Shown piece by piece: positions 7,480-14,659 of a DNA stretch of 34,395 nt. Location: positions 1 through 34,395 of the forward strand of contig CALRDS010000003.1 in assembly GCA_943354975.1 (NCBI GenBank). Direction: 5' to 3'. How positions within the stretch are numbered: position 1 is the first letter of the stretch; each line of letters begins with the position of its first letter. The DNA is from Candidatus Nomurabacteria bacterium. GTDB lineage: Bacteria; Patescibacteriota; Minisyncoccia; Phycocordibacterales; UBA5272. Under the pieces are notes generated by a model. That model worked only from the letters and a program-made list of their open reading frames with translations. It was not told the origin of the DNA and did not search any database. A program made the position numbers and the translations under genes.

Positions 7480-8370
7480 ATGAAGTCTCTTATTCCTCAG
7501 TCCGAACAATATTTAGAAACCATTAATTCATATAAACAGCAGGGAAAAGCGATAGCACATTTTAATATTTCTAATTTGGATCAAGCACGCGCCATATGTG
7601 ATGTGGCGGGAGAACTTAATCAACCAGTCATCATCGGAGTTAGTGAAGGGGAGAGAGGCTATATCGGAGTTGAGATGACGAGAAAAGTGGTGGATGAATT
7701 GAACCAAGAATATGATATAGCAATTTTTTTAAATGCGGATCATACATATTCATTTGAAAAAGTACAAGAAGCGGTAGAGGCTGGTTATGACAGTGTGATA
7801 ATCGATGGAGCGAAACTTCCTTATGAAGAAAATGTAGAACTTGTAAAAAAATGTGTAGATTATGTAAAGGGTTATGAGAGAAGGACTGGTAAGCGTGTTT
7901 TGGTAGAAGCAGAGCTTGGATATATCGGTCAGTCGTCATCACTTAATGCAACCTTGCCTGAAGGTGTAACAGAGTCTAACTTAACGACCAAAGAACAAGC
8001 AAAGGATTTCGTCATCAGAACTGGTATAGATATGTTCGCACCGGCGATTGGAAATGTGCATGGCATGTTGGTGAACGCTCCAGAGCCTCGTCTTCATATT
8101 GATAGACTAAAAGAAATAGTTAGTATGGTAGACGTTCCACTAGTGCTTCACGGGGCGAGTGGAAATACAGATGAGGATTTAAAAAATTCTATTGATGCTG
8201 GTATTGCAATAGTTCATATAAATACAGAAATACGTAAAGCGTTCCGCGACGGTGAGATGGAATATTTAAAAGAGAATCCAAATGAAATAGCAGGCTATAA
8301 GTTTGGCAAAGAAGGGCAGGAAGAGATGAAAAAAGTTGTTCGCGCAAAAATGCAGCTATACGTAAAATAA
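7480..8370 (+). CDS. fba: Class II fructose-bisphosphate aldolase
   Basis: 296 aa from the chosen start (MKSLIPQSEQYL). Zn-dependent enzyme joining glyceraldehyde-3-phosphate and dihydroxyacetone phosphate. NADHT at 86-90 gives catalytic Asp87 and zinc His88. VEAELG at 142-147, GNVHG at 191-195 (His194) and LHGASG at 223-228 (His224) supply the remaining metal and phosphate contacts. With GAPDH and transketolase it completes the triose/hexose/pentose exchange. An open frame continues 129 nt upstream to 7351, but the promoter and the divergent gene argue against that start. Confidence 0.95.
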   Translation: MKSLIPQSEQYLETINSYKQQGKAIAHFNISNLDQARAICDVAGELNQPVIIGVSEGERGYIGVEMTRKVVDELNQEYDIAIFLNADHTYSFEKVQEAVEAGYDSVIIDGAKLPYEENVELVKKCVDYVKGYERRTGKRVLVEAELGYIGQSSSLNATLPEGVTESNLTTKEQAKDFVIRTGIDMFAPAIGNVHGMLVNAPEPRLHIDRLKEIVSMVDVPLVLHGASGNTDEDLKNSIDAGIAIVHINTEIRKAFRDGEMEYLKENPNEIAGYKFGKEGQEEMKKVVRAKMQLYVK

Positions 8371-8407
8371 AATGTATAGTTAGGGTTATCGATAATGGAA
8401 ACTTTGA

Positions 8408-8920
8408 TTATTGTATGATGCTCGCAATATATTCTCCGATATAGAATGCGATAAACGCAGAAATAGAACATATTATTATGGATTGTATTACTGTGCGGTA
8501 GATATTTCTTTTCAAGATTTTGCCACGTAGATATCCTATATAAGTGAATCCAATAAGTGTCAGAATTGTAGAGAGTATGAACATGGATAATGGTAACGTG
8601 GCATTCGCTGGTAGCGTATAGTATGCATACAGCGATGGTGCAAGTGGAAAGCATCCTATGAGTACAAAGGAGATAAATGTAACAAGGGCGCTCATTTCTT
8701 CTTCTTTAGGTGTAACATTTATACGTGAATCTTCTGACAGATAGTCAGCGGTTGCCATAGAAAATCCATCTGCTACTACGTTGGATACGCCAATGGCTAT
8801 AAGCATGTTTATAGGAAGTCCTGCACCGTAGGCTCCGGCCATGAGGGTGAAATAAGACACTGCTCCATCTGACCCTCCGTACACAAGACTCGGTAGATAT
8901 TTCTTGAGAATGTTCTTCAT
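8408..8920 (-). CDS. VIT1/CCC1-family iron/manganese transporter
   Basis: 170 aa from the ATG at 8920; a 20-residue longer frame lacks a promoter. The N-terminal YGGSDGAVSYFTLMAG (14-29) and SNVVADGFSMATADYLS (46-62) are the hallmarks of the VIT1/CCC1 family, which moves Fe2+ or Mn2+ across membranes. About five membrane helices are visible: 20-35, 38-55, 79-103, 108-130 and 145-168. The protein lacks the extra cytoplasmic domain of longer family members. Substrate and direction are inference. Divergent from tgt, with a 58-nt shared intergenic space. Confidence 0.82.
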   Translation of the reverse strand: MKNILKKYLPSLVYGGSDGAVSYFTLMAGAYGAGLPINMLIAIGVSNVVADGFSMATADYLSEDSRINVTPKEEEMSALVTFISFVLIGCFPLAPSLYAYYTLPANATLPLSMFILSTILTLIGFTYIGYLRGKILKRNIYRTVIQSIIICSISAFIAFYIGEYIASIIQ

Positions 8921-8928
8921 ATAACTAT

Positions 8929-8934
8929 AGTATA
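8929..8934 (-). promoter_or_regulatory. -10 box of the VIT1/CCC1 gene
   Basis: TATACT on the minus strand, 8 nt before the ATG at 8920; it decides that start. Confidence 0.5.
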
Positions 8935-8966
8935 TATGACAGTTCAGCAATAAGTATATTTTGTGA

Positions 8967-8972
8967 TAGAGT
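8967..8972 (+). promoter_or_regulatory. Weak -10 box of tgt
   Basis: TAGAGT ends 6 nt before the ATG at 8979, at the same spacing as the stronger boxes of neighbouring genes. Confidence 0.35.
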
Positions 8973-8978
8973 AGGGAC

Positions 8979-10217
8979 ATGTCATTTTCGTTTGATATAG
9001 AAAAAAAATCTACTGAAGTTAATCTTGCTCGTGCAGGAGTTATTCATACACCACATGGAGATATACAAACCCCTGCATTTATTACTGTGGGGACTAAGGC
9101 AACTGTGAAGTCTTTAACACCTGAAGATGTCTCTAAATATGTAGGTTCACAGGCAGTTTTGGCAAACACGTATCATCTTTATCTTCAGCCAGGGGATGAA
9201 ATAGTTTCTAAGCATGGAGGATTCGCCAAAATGATGAATTGGCAAAAAGATAATAAACCGCTTCCAACTTTTACAGATAGTGGTGGTTTCCAAGTATTTT
9301 CACTAGGGCAAGCACTCGGTCATGGTGTTAGTAAAATAGCTACTAGTGAAGAAATTTCAAAACGTGAAACTATAGAAGAAACTAGTAACCATGAAAAGTT
9401 AGCACACATAGATGATGATGGAGTGACTTTTAATTCTGTGGTTGATGGGAGTAAACATAGATTCACTCCAGAAATTAGTATGCAAATACAACACAATCTC
9501 GGTGCTGATATATTTTTCGCATTTGATGAATGTACTTCGCCACTTGCCCCAAAAGATTATCAACGTAAAGCTATTTCACGTACGTATGAGTGGGCTAAGC
9601 GTTCATTAGCGGAGCACAAGAAGTTGGGTGTCTCAAAAGCAACAGGTGAGGTACAAGCATTATTTGGAATAGTACAAGGTGGAGCATATGAAGATTTACG
9701 AAAAGAATCAGCTCATCATATGGCAGAGTTAGATTTCGATGGATATGGAATAGGCGGAAGTTTTACAAAAGAAGATATGGGAAATGCAGTTAGGTGGGTA
9801 AATGAAATATTACCAGAGAATAAGCCGCGACACTTACTTGGAATAGGGGAACCGATTGATATTTTACTTGGGATAGAAAACGGAATAGATACTTTTGATT
9901 GTGTTTCACCTACTAGGATTGCACGCAACGGCGCTATCTATACATATGATGGTCGTATTAATCTTCATAATGCAAAATTTAGAGAAGATATGTCACCACT
10001 ATCGGACGATGCATCTTGGTACACACATAAGTATACAAAAAGTTATGTGGCACATTTATTTAAAGCAGATGAAATGTTAGCTTCCACTCTTGCATCGATT
10101 CATAATCTGAAATTTTTAACTACACTTTGTGAAGATGCACGTAAACATATTATTTCGGGAACATTTTTAAAATTCAAAGAAGATTTTATAAAAAGATATT
10201 ACAAAACAGGGGAGTAG
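8979..10217 (+). CDS. tgt: tRNA-guanine transglycosylase (Tgt), zinc site altered
   Basis: 412 aa against ~375 in E. coli. Exchanges guanine-34 in GUN-anticodon tRNAs for preQ1 or queuine. Asp100 in DSGGFQVFSL is the general base. GIVQGG (230-235) and GIGEPIDILLGIENG (288-302) are conserved, and Asp307 in DTFDCVSPTR is the expected nucleophile. Two oddities: an insertion of roughly 30 residues at ~112-145, and loss of the CxCxxC zinc ligands. Where E. coli has CDCYTC this protein has ASWYTH at 345-350, while the fourth ligand, His375 in SIHNL, is kept. Fold stability or the metal may differ. No queuosine biosynthesis gene is in the window. Confidence 0.92.
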   Translation: MSFSFDIEKKSTEVNLARAGVIHTPHGDIQTPAFITVGTKATVKSLTPEDVSKYVGSQAVLANTYHLYLQPGDEIVSKHGGFAKMMNWQKDNKPLPTFTDSGGFQVFSLGQALGHGVSKIATSEEISKRETIEETSNHEKLAHIDDDGVTFNSVVDGSKHRFTPEISMQIQHNLGADIFFAFDECTSPLAPKDYQRKAISRTYEWAKRSLAEHKKLGVSKATGEVQALFGIVQGGAYEDLRKESAHHMAELDFDGYGIGGSFTKEDMGNAVRWVNEILPENKPRHLLGIGEPIDILLGIENGIDTFDCVSPTRIARNGAIYTYDGRINLHNAKFREDMSPLSDDASWYTHKYTKSYVAHLFKADEMLASTLASIHNLKFLTTLCEDARKHIISGTFLKFKEDFIKRYYKTGE

Positions 10218-10232
10218 AATTTTTACTAGCCA

Positions 10233-10262
10233 AAATAAAAAACGGGGCTGCTTTCGCAGCCC
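10233..10262 (-). terminator. Intrinsic terminator of the 131-aa gene
   Basis: On the minus strand, GGGCTGC, loop GAAA and GCAGCCC are followed by a T-rich run (10234-10242), 13 nt after the TGA stop. Confidence 0.85.
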
Positions 10263-10275
10263 ACGTTGTATTTCA

Positions 10276-10671
10276 TCATTCTCCGGCCAATCTAGAACCG
10301 GTTTCGCCAATCTTGTACAAGATGATGGTTATAGTGACGATTGTCACGAGGACGATGGGGATCATCCAGAATCCGATCCAGCTGTACCCGAGGTCAATCA
10401 GGATGAGGTAGGCGATTATCCTCGCCCATTTTTTCGCCCAGTCGTAGAAATCTACGATAAAAGGGAAAAATGGGTCAGTATTGGGATTCAAAAATTCCAC
10501 CAACCACTCTTCATCTGAGACTTTTCTCACGATTGGCCAGAGCATCACGATTTGGGAGATGAACATCATGATGGTTGTCCATGACTTGTGGTCATGGATG
10601 AAAAGTATCGCCGCAGATGGCACTCCGATGAGTGAGACGAGTGCGAACGCAAAACTCATTTGCCAGTTCAT
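10276..10671 (-). CDS. Unknown small multi-pass membrane protein
   Basis: 131 aa with no family recognised. Three to four hydrophobic helices: about 5-24, 31-46, 86-102 and 104-122, with a charged Trp/Pro-rich loop near 52-82. AAGGAG stands 7 nt before the ATG, a strong SD unlike the leaderless genes around it. Second gene of a two-gene unit behind the 66-aa gene (35-nt gap). Stop TGA, directly followed by a hairpin terminator. GC content and codon use look richer than in the neighbouring tgt. The four-helix small-protein layout recalls mobile pilin-associated membrane proteins, but that is only a shape. Confidence 0.65.
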   Translation of the reverse strand: MNWQMSFAFALVSLIGVPSAAILFIHDHKSWTTIMMFISQIVMLWPIVRKVSDEEWLVEFLNPNTDPFFPFIVDFYDWAKKWARIIAYLILIDLGYSWIGFWMIPIVLVTIVTITIILYKIGETGSRLAGE

Positions 10672-10706
10672 TTAGCTTCTCCTTGGGGGGTGATGTTTGA
10701 TGGTTT

Positions 10707-10907
10707 TTAACCCATCACCATCGCGCCGTTTTGTTGAATGAAGTTGCTGATTGGCCCGATGTACTCGTAGGCAAGAAACAGAAACGCCATAAGCAGCATT
10801 AATCCGATGCTGGCTTTCCAGAGTGATGACAGAAAGGTGCTTGCCAGTTGTTCGATTCCATCGTTGGATTCTGGTGATTCTGATTCGTAAGCTTTGTACG
10901 GGTCCAT
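10707..10907 (-). CDS. Unknown small single-pass membrane protein
   Basis: 66 aa. An acidic, serine-rich N-terminus (1-25) is followed by one hydrophobic helix at about 32-49 and a short tail. GGAG (10914-10917) sits 6 nt before the ATG. First gene of the unit transcribed from the minus-strand promoter at 10959-10987, with a leader of about 45 nt. No family recognised. Stop TAA. Confidence 0.6.
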   Translation of the reverse strand: MDPYKAYESESPESNDGIEQLASTFLSSLWKASIGLMLLMAFLFLAYEYIGPISNFIQQNGAMVMG

Positions 10908-10958
10908 GTTTTTCTCCGTGGACGTGGGGGTTATATTTTCAAGGACTACTTAATTTTT

Positions 10959-10987
10959 ATACTACAATTATAATTATATTTTGTCAA
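10959..10987 (-). promoter_or_regulatory. Promoter of the 66-aa / 131-aa membrane-protein unit
   Basis: Minus strand: TTGACA (10982-10987), 17-nt spacer, TAGTAT (10959-10964). Near-consensus and, unlike the leaderless genes, far enough upstream to give an untranslated leader with an SD. Confidence 0.7.
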
Positions 10988-10999
10988 AGCGTTTGATAA

Positions 11000-11075
11000 C
11001 AGGGTAGTAGAAGTTGGTATTATTTCGATAATAATCGAAACGCACAAAGTGCAATACCAACTTTCACTAACCCTG
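11000..11075 (-). repeat. 75-nt hairpin element, copy E1
   Basis: Long imperfect inverted repeat: CAGGGTAGTAGAAGTTGG at one end answers CCAACTTT..ACTAACCCTG at the other. Two inner arms follow on the minus strand: GCAC-TTT-GTGC and TTTCGAT-TATT-ATCGAAA. Homologous to 24774-24848 in the opposite orientation. It lies between the terminator at 11079-11109 and the promoter at 10959-10987. Confidence 0.75.
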
Positions 11076-11078
11076 CAA

Positions 11079-11109
11079 ATAAAAAAGCTCGGATGTTTCC
11101 ATCACGAGC
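11079..11109 (-). terminator. Intrinsic terminator of the 136-aa gene
   Basis: Minus strand: a 9-bp stem with one bulge (GCTCG plus GATG arms, loop of 4) followed by a T-rich run. It begins at the TGA stop of the gene at 11112. Confidence 0.8.
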
Positions 11110-11111
11110 GT

Positions 11112-11522
11112 TCACCGATTTCTTTTGAGTGGTGGTTTTCGGTAACCACTTTTTTCTGCACCTAGTGCCTCTTCGTAATCGCGCAACCATTCTTCATTGC
11201 TTTGCAGACGAGGATCCTTTTCTGAATACTGTGGTGGAGTAGGCGGTTTATATACAGCTTTACTGCCATCGGTTTGTTTCCAGTAATCAGAACGATAACG
11301 TGCTTTTTTCACCTTCCAATTCCAATCCGTGCCTTCCCATTCTTCATCCGTGAGTTCGGTCCTGTCGAACATGTCGTTGAAGAATCTGGGGCTGTCGAAA
11401 TTCACACCGCTGAGATATTCTTCAACCCCACAATTGGCCTCGTCAGGTTCCTCGTAGGATTGTTCCTTGTCCCATTTGGTGGCGAGCTGGAGCTCCTCAT
11501 TTATCCACGAGTAGTCCATCAT
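11112..11522 (-). CDS. Unknown acidic, Trp/Tyr-rich small protein
   Basis: 136 aa, soluble, with no membrane segment or signal peptide. Rich in Asp/Glu and Trp/Tyr in the first half (DWNWKVKKARYRSDYWKQ near 65-82) and basic at the C-terminus. No family recognised. The ATG overlaps the TGA of the upstream 60-aa gene as ATGA, which indicates translational coupling. Stop TGA followed at once by a terminator. Confidence 0.6.
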   Translation of the reverse strand: MMDYSWINEELQLATKWDKEQSYEEPDEANCGVEEYLSGVNFDSPRFFNDMFDRTELTDEEWEGTDWNWKVKKARYRSDYWKQTDGSKAVYKPPTPPQYSEKDPRLQSNEEWLRDYEEALGAEKSGYRKPPLKRNR

Positions 11523-11701
11523 GCTTTTCCGCGCATTCTCGGAACATCGATGATGTGCGAATCTTTTGCACCCACTTTGCTGAAGTCACTCCTGTCAGGA
11601 GCAGGAAGTCCTTTGCATACCGTGTCCTTCGAATCCCCAGGCTGGGGATTTGCAGGTTGGAGTCTGCATGTTTTCTTGCAAGCGCAGGGATTGTTTTTCA
11701 A
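11519..11701 (-). CDS. Unknown small Cys-containing protein (TTG start)
   Basis: 60 aa. Starts with TTG at 11701, because AGGAG (11709-11713) stands 7 nt upstream and no ATG serves the frame. Three cysteines lie in the first 12 residues (CACKKTC) and one near residue 29; proline-rich middle, basic end. No family recognised. First gene of a two-gene unit, divergent from uvrB. Coding status rests on the SD, the ATGA overlap and the shared terminator. Confidence 0.5.
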   Translation of the reverse strand: MKNNPCACKKTCRLQPANPQPGDSKDTVCKGLPAPDRSDFSKVGAKDSHIIDVPRMRGKA

Positions 11702-11734
11702 GGGCCTTCTCCTTTTTTGTGAACAGTTTTATGC

Positions 11735-11740
11735 TATAAT
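11735..11740 (+). promoter_or_regulatory. Extended -10 promoter of uvrB
   Basis: TGC-TATAAT, a consensus extended -10, ends 12 nt before the ATG at 11753. The predicted leader is only ~6 nt, with no SD. Confidence 0.65.
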
Positions 11741-11752
11741 TGTGAGTCAACT

Positions 11753-13825
11753 ATGTCAAGCGAGTCTAATACAGAAAGAAAGCGAAAAAGAAATGAAGGG
11801 ACCTTTAATCTGAAGGGGTTTGTTCCGGCTGGTGATCAACCAAAAGCCATCAAGGAACTCGTAGAAGGGTTATCAAAACGCATGAAAAGACAAACACTTC
11901 TTGGTGCAACAGGTACTGGGAAAACTTTTACTATTGCAAATGTAATACAGCAAATTCAAAAACCAACACTTGTTATTGCTCACAATAAAACTCTCGCCGC
12001 CCAACTCGCACAAGAATTTCGTACATTTTTCCCAGATTCCGCCGTCCACTACTTCGTTTCTTATTATGATTATTATCAACCAGAAGCGTACATGCCCGTG
12101 ACTGATACATATATTGAAAAAGACGCACAGATAAATGAAGAGATAGATAGATTGCGTCACGCTTCTACTCAAGCATTACTCACAAGGAAAGATACAATAA
12201 TAGTTGCATCAGTATCATGTATTTATGGTCTTGGTTCACCGGTTGACTATGAAAGAGAAAATATTAGATTATCAGTGGGGGATTCTGCTACAAAGGTGGG
12301 GCTTATGCAAAAATTTGTAGGTATTTATTATGAACGCACAAATGCTGATCTTTCACCTGGTACATTTCGTGCACTTGGAAACAGAATAGATATCATGCCT
12401 ATTTCAGAAACTGTAATGCTTCAGATAGAAATCGCGGGAGGGAAAATTTCTCACATGCATACAGTGGATCCAGTTTCTATGAAATTAATAGAAGTAGTTC
12501 AAGATTACTTTATTTTTCCAGCGAAGCACTTTATATCAGACATCCCAACACGTGAGCGCGCTGTACAGACTATAGAAAAAGAATTAAAAGAACAACTCGC
12601 ATATTTTGATAAAGAGGGGAAAATTCTCGAAGCGGAAAGATTAAAACGTCGTACGCGTTATGATGTGGCGATGATAAAAGAAGTTGGATTTTGCCAAGGT
12701 ATTGAAAACTATTCACGACATTTATCAGGAAAAGACCCAGGGGTTGCACCAGACACATTGCTTGAATATTTTCCGCACGATGAAAAAGGAAATCCACTAT
12801 TTTTAACAGTTATAGATGAGTCACATGTGACACTTCCGCAATTACACGGCATGTACGCGGGTGATCAATCACGAAAGAACACTCTCGTTGAGTATGGATT
12901 TCGACTTCCTTCTGCAAAAGATAATAGACCTCTGCAATATGAAGAATTTGAAGGACGTGTCGGGGATGTGATTTATGTAAGTGCGACACCAGGGAATTAT
13001 GAACGCGAAATATCTTCTCAAGTGGTAGAACAAATTATTCGCCCAACAGGATTACTCGACCCAGTACTTGATGTTAGAAAAGTAGAAGAAATAGGAAAAT
13101 ACCCAGGGCAAGTTCATGATTTTATAACAGAAGCGGTGAAGGATATAAAATCAAGTGGAAGAGTTTTAGCTACAACGCTCACTAAAAAGATGGCAGAGAA
13201 TTTGTCAGAGTATTTGAAAGAACAAGGTGTGAAGGCAGAATATTTACATAGTGATATAAAAACAATGGAACGTATTTCAATACTTACAAGTTTCCGTAGA
13301 GGAGAATTCGATTGTTTAGTTGGAGTGAATTTACTTCGTGAGGGATTAGACTTGCCTGAGGTAACTCTCATTGGAATACTTGATGCTGACAAAGAAGGCT
13401 TCTTGCGTAGTGAGACATCACTCATTCAAACAATAGGTCGCGCAGCGCGCAACGTAAATGGTAGAGTTATTTTGTATGCTGATCGCATGACTGGTTCGCT
13501 CGAACGCGCAATAGGGGAAACAAATCGTCGCAGAAAAATACAAGAAGATTATAATATTAAACATAAAATCACTCCGACTACGATAAAGAAAAATATAAAA
13601 GATATTACGGAAGAGTTACAAAGTACTCATGAAAAAGCTGTGAATGAAGAGCTTCGTGTGGATCAAAAGCTTTTTGCGAAAAATCCAAACAAGTTAATTA
13701 CACTTAAAGAAAAGCAAATGAAGGAAGCTGTAAAAATATTAGACTTTGAAACTGCAGCAATTCTTCGTGATGAGGTAGTTTTCCTAAAAGAAAAATTGTT
13801 AAAGGAAAGTACAAAAATAAAGTAG
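11753..13825 (+). CDS. uvrB: UvrABC system protein B
   Basis: 690 aa, slightly long because of a basic N-terminal extension (residues 1-17). Damage-verifying helicase-like subunit of nucleotide excision repair. Walker A GATGTGKT at 51-58. The beta-hairpin tip YYDYYQPEAY at 104-113 is the region that clamps DNA at the lesion. The DEAH-like VIDESHVT and helicase motif VI (IGRAARN) are present. The C-terminal UVR domain (about 650-685) is the UvrC contact. With uvrA and uvrC in the same window the whole excision system is present, but the three have separate promoters. Confidence 0.98.
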   Translation: MSSESNTERKRKRNEGTFNLKGFVPAGDQPKAIKELVEGLSKRMKRQTLLGATGTGKTFTIANVIQQIQKPTLVIAHNKTLAAQLAQEFRTFFPDSAVHYFVSYYDYYQPEAYMPVTDTYIEKDAQINEEIDRLRHASTQALLTRKDTIIVASVSCIYGLGSPVDYERENIRLSVGDSATKVGLMQKFVGIYYERTNADLSPGTFRALGNRIDIMPISETVMLQIEIAGGKISHMHTVDPVSMKLIEVVQDYFIFPAKHFISDIPTRERAVQTIEKELKEQLAYFDKEGKILEAERLKRRTRYDVAMIKEVGFCQGIENYSRHLSGKDPGVAPDTLLEYFPHDEKGNPLFLTVIDESHVTLPQLHGMYAGDQSRKNTLVEYGFRLPSAKDNRPLQYEEFEGRVGDVIYVSATPGNYEREISSQVVEQIIRPTGLLDPVLDVRKVEEIGKYPGQVHDFITEAVKDIKSSGRVLATTLTKKMAENLSEYLKEQGVKAEYLHSDIKTMERISILTSFRRGEFDCLVGVNLLREGLDLPEVTLIGILDADKEGFLRSETSLIQTIGRAARNVNGRVILYADRMTGSLERAIGETNRRRKIQEDYNIKHKITPTTIKKNIKDITEELQSTHEKAVNEELRVDQKLFAKNPNKLITLKEKQMKEAVKILDFETAAILRDEVVFLKEKLLKESTKIK

Positions 13826-13831
13826 TAGAAA

Positions 13832-13871
13832 TAAAAAACCGCAGTAGCTTGAGTATTAAAGACTACGCGGT
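13832..13871 (-). terminator. Intrinsic terminator of ncRNA1
   Basis: Minus strand: ACCGC-GTAG paired with CTAC-(T)-GCGGT around a ~15-nt loop, then TTTTTTATTT. Confidence 0.8.
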
Positions 13872-13953
13872 AGGGGCCGCCCCGGACATCCAACCCTCAA
13901 GTCACTAGGGAAGAGCGCAACCTTTCGGGTACTAATCGGGGCCGGGGCGGATA
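13832..13953 (-). ncRNA. Candidate small structured RNA (ncRNA1)
   Basis: About 120 nt with a full promoter and terminator of its own but no reading frame of note. The strongest element is a perfect 9-bp GC stem, CCGCCCCGG at 13877-13885 with CCGGGGCGG at 13942-13950. Inside it lie two small hairpins (CCCT..AGGG at ~13894-13910 and ACC-TTT-CGGGT at ~13919-13930). Not SRP RNA: the GGAA-type SRP loop motif is missing. I cannot name the family. It runs antisense between uvrB and the gene at 14031. Confidence 0.6.
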
Positions 13954-13959
13954 ATTACC

Positions 13960-13988
13960 AGTATAGCAGACCAAATTATATATGTCAA
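13960..13988 (-). promoter_or_regulatory. Promoter of ncRNA1
   Basis: Minus strand: TTGACA (13983-13988), 17-nt spacer, TATACT (13960-13965). Near-perfect consensus. It is interleaved with the plus-strand promoter of the next gene. Confidence 0.8.
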
Positions 13989-13993
13989 GTATT

Positions 13994-14022
13994 TTGCAAG
14001 CTGATTTTTAGAAGTGTATACT
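13994..14022 (+). promoter_or_regulatory. Promoter of the 177-aa membrane-anchored protein gene
   Basis: TTGCAA (13994-13999), 17-nt spacer, TATACT (14017-14022), 8 nt before the ATG at 14031. Confidence 0.7.
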
Positions 14023-14030
14023 GGTCCCAT

Positions 14031-14564
14031 ATGAAAACATATACATACATTTTGATAGTAGTCGCGGTATTGGCAGTAGTGGTTTTAGGAGGATATGCAT
14101 TTAGAAAAAATAGTAATACAGTTGTTTTGAAAGAAGAGAAAAAAGAATTCGTTAATATGAAAACATTTGAGGGACAAGTAACTAGAATATTTGAAGGAGA
14201 AAATAAAATCGTTTATAGTTTCGATATATCAGAAAATGGAACTACATCAATCAGTATGGACGGAGCTCTTATCAAAGTTACAGATCCAGCAGGTCTCTAC
14301 GCTAGTCTTTATATGAGTTATGAAGGTGGAAGGGGGCTAACTCCTGCTCAGTACATTAATCAAGTTATATCTCCACATGTCGCTGTGATAAGTATGAAAG
14401 GTACTTCAACTATAGGATTATTTGATTGGCAAATAGCGGAATCTCCAGCTAGTGAATGGCATGTAACATCTGTACTAAATGGTCAGTGGTTGATAATTGT
14501 AGAGAATAAAAAGTCTTTGCATGATGACGTTCAGGAAACTCTTAAAAGTCTAAGGGCGAACTAA
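14031..14564 (+). CDS. Unknown membrane-anchored extracytoplasmic protein
   Basis: 177 aa. A single N-terminal hydrophobic helix (about 6-24) preceded by one Lys should anchor the protein or act as an uncleaved signal, with the rest (25-177) outside. No lipobox cysteine. The outer part is a mix of beta-rich segments with no recognised domain. Placed between uvrB and uvrA with its own promoter and a strong bidirectional terminator behind it, so a repair role is not implied. Confidence 0.7.
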   Translation: MKTYTYILIVVAVLAVVVLGGYAFRKNSNTVVLKEEKKEFVNMKTFEGQVTRIFEGENKIVYSFDISENGTTSISMDGALIKVTDPAGLYASLYMSYEGGRGLTPAQYINQVISPHVAVISMKGTSTIGLFDWQIAESPASEWHVTSVLNGQWLIIVENKKSLHDDVQETLKSLRAN

Positions 14565-14577
14565 AATAGCGTTATAG

Positions 14578-14606
14578 AAAAAGCGACGCCGTAGGCGTCG
14601 CTTTTT
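14578..14606. terminator. Bidirectional terminator before uvrA
   Basis: Perfect 13-bp inverted repeat, AAAAAGCGACGCC / GGCGTCGCTTTTT, with loop GTA. Confidence 0.9.
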
Positions 14607-14647
14607 GGTCCAATTTATGTTATAATCCCCTAGTTAAACCAATCTTT

Positions 14648-14653
14648 TATAAT
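14648..14653 (+). promoter_or_regulatory. -10 box of uvrA (leaderless)
   Basis: TATAAT ends 6 nt before the ATG at 14660. A second TATAAT (14622-14627) could give a ~30-nt leader but no SD is present. Confidence 0.6.
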
Positions 14654-14659
14654 TTTATT

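Noticed and set aside
11000-11075. Integron attC site
   Set aside because: The size and inverted-repeat shape fit, but the required box order (RYYYAAC first, GTTRRRY last) is reversed, and no integrase is present.
11274-11813. Long plus-strand frame antisense to the two small genes before uvrB
   Set aside because: No SD or promoter; it overlaps genes with SD, ATGA coupling and a terminator, and runs into uvrB in another frame.
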